Source: a virus. From it: a stretch of DNA of 30,371 nucleotides. Both the position numbers and the translations under genes were made by a program. Location: positions 1 to 30,371 of IMG/VR virus record IMGVR_UViG_3300010331_000215. One strand, written 5' to 3'. Shown piece by piece: positions 30,346 through 30,371 of this stretch; the first letter of the stretch is position 1; each line of letters opens with the position of its first letter. The notes beneath the pieces were generated by a model that saw only the letters and a program-made list of their open reading frames with translations, searched no databases and was not told the DNA's origin.

Positions 30346-30371
30346 CTTGACTTTTCCAAAGAAATATTGAC

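Noticed and set aside
30347-30371. Promoter at the right edge (TTGACT at 30347, TTGAC at 30367)
   Set aside because: The first lacks a -10 at 17 nt within the window and the second is cut off by the window end; neither can be judged.

Overview
This 30.4 kb window is a gene-dense, AT-rich stretch of DNA (G+C looks near 30 % by eye) with every convincing gene on the + strand. It reads as part of the genome of a large lytic-type bacteriophage of a Bacillota (Firmicutes) host. The reasons are short, often overlapping genes, strong AGGAGG-type ribosome binding sites, near-consensus SigA promoters with 17-nt spacers, and a full phage DNA-metabolism set: replicative helicase, primase, RecJ, SF1 helicase, ligase, RNase H, both subunits of a type II topoisomerase, an SSB-like protein with a Sak4-like ATPase, and a class II ribonucleotide reductase. 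No integrase, tRNA, transposon, CRISPR array, capsid or tail gene was found.

Layout. 1-444: 3' end of a gene entering from the left. 504-3763: nucleotide operon of B12-dependent ribonucleotide reductase, glutaredoxin and a ThyX-like protein. 3764-3893: leader with mutually exclusive pairings, ahead of a small unknown gene. 4133-4961: three small genes, two of them Cys-rich. 5002-8264: J-domain/pseudokinase protein, VWA-domain protein and PurA-family ligase. 8302-9759: nucleotidyltransferase split by a one-base frameshift in a G5 run, a small HTH protein and an unknown protein. 9858-13153: M20/M28-like metallopeptidase with a zinc ribbon, a 603-aa six-knuckle zinc protein and a coiled-coil protein. 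13189-18796: GyrB/ParE-like subunit, HslV-like Ntn hydrolase, RNase H and GyrA/ParC-like subunit. 18890-20704: membrane-anchored SleB-type cell-wall hydrolase and ATP-dependent DNA ligase. 20705-20990: two promoters flanking a folded, apparently non-coding segment. 20991-23707: two winged-helix proteins, SSB-like protein and Sak4-like ATPase. 23754-30345: zinc protein, DnaB, primase, RecJ, SLOG-fold protein and Dda/RecD-like helicase.

Nine intergenic promoters share TATAATATATnATA, that is, conservation well beyond the -10 box, and most sit directly on the tail of an intrinsic terminator. The transcription map is therefore a string of compact terminator-promoter joints separating short operons. 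Functionally the genes make and recycle dNTP precursors, replicate and recombine DNA, manage topology, and (by inference) remodel host proteins through the J-domain/VWA pair, the HslV-like protein and the peptidase.

The best candidates for something undescribed are the J-domain-pseudokinase/VWA pair, the structured RNA between tandem promoters at about 20745-20890, the alternative-pairing leader at 3764-3893, and the HslV-like enzyme with an N-terminal serine sitting inside the topoisomerase operon.
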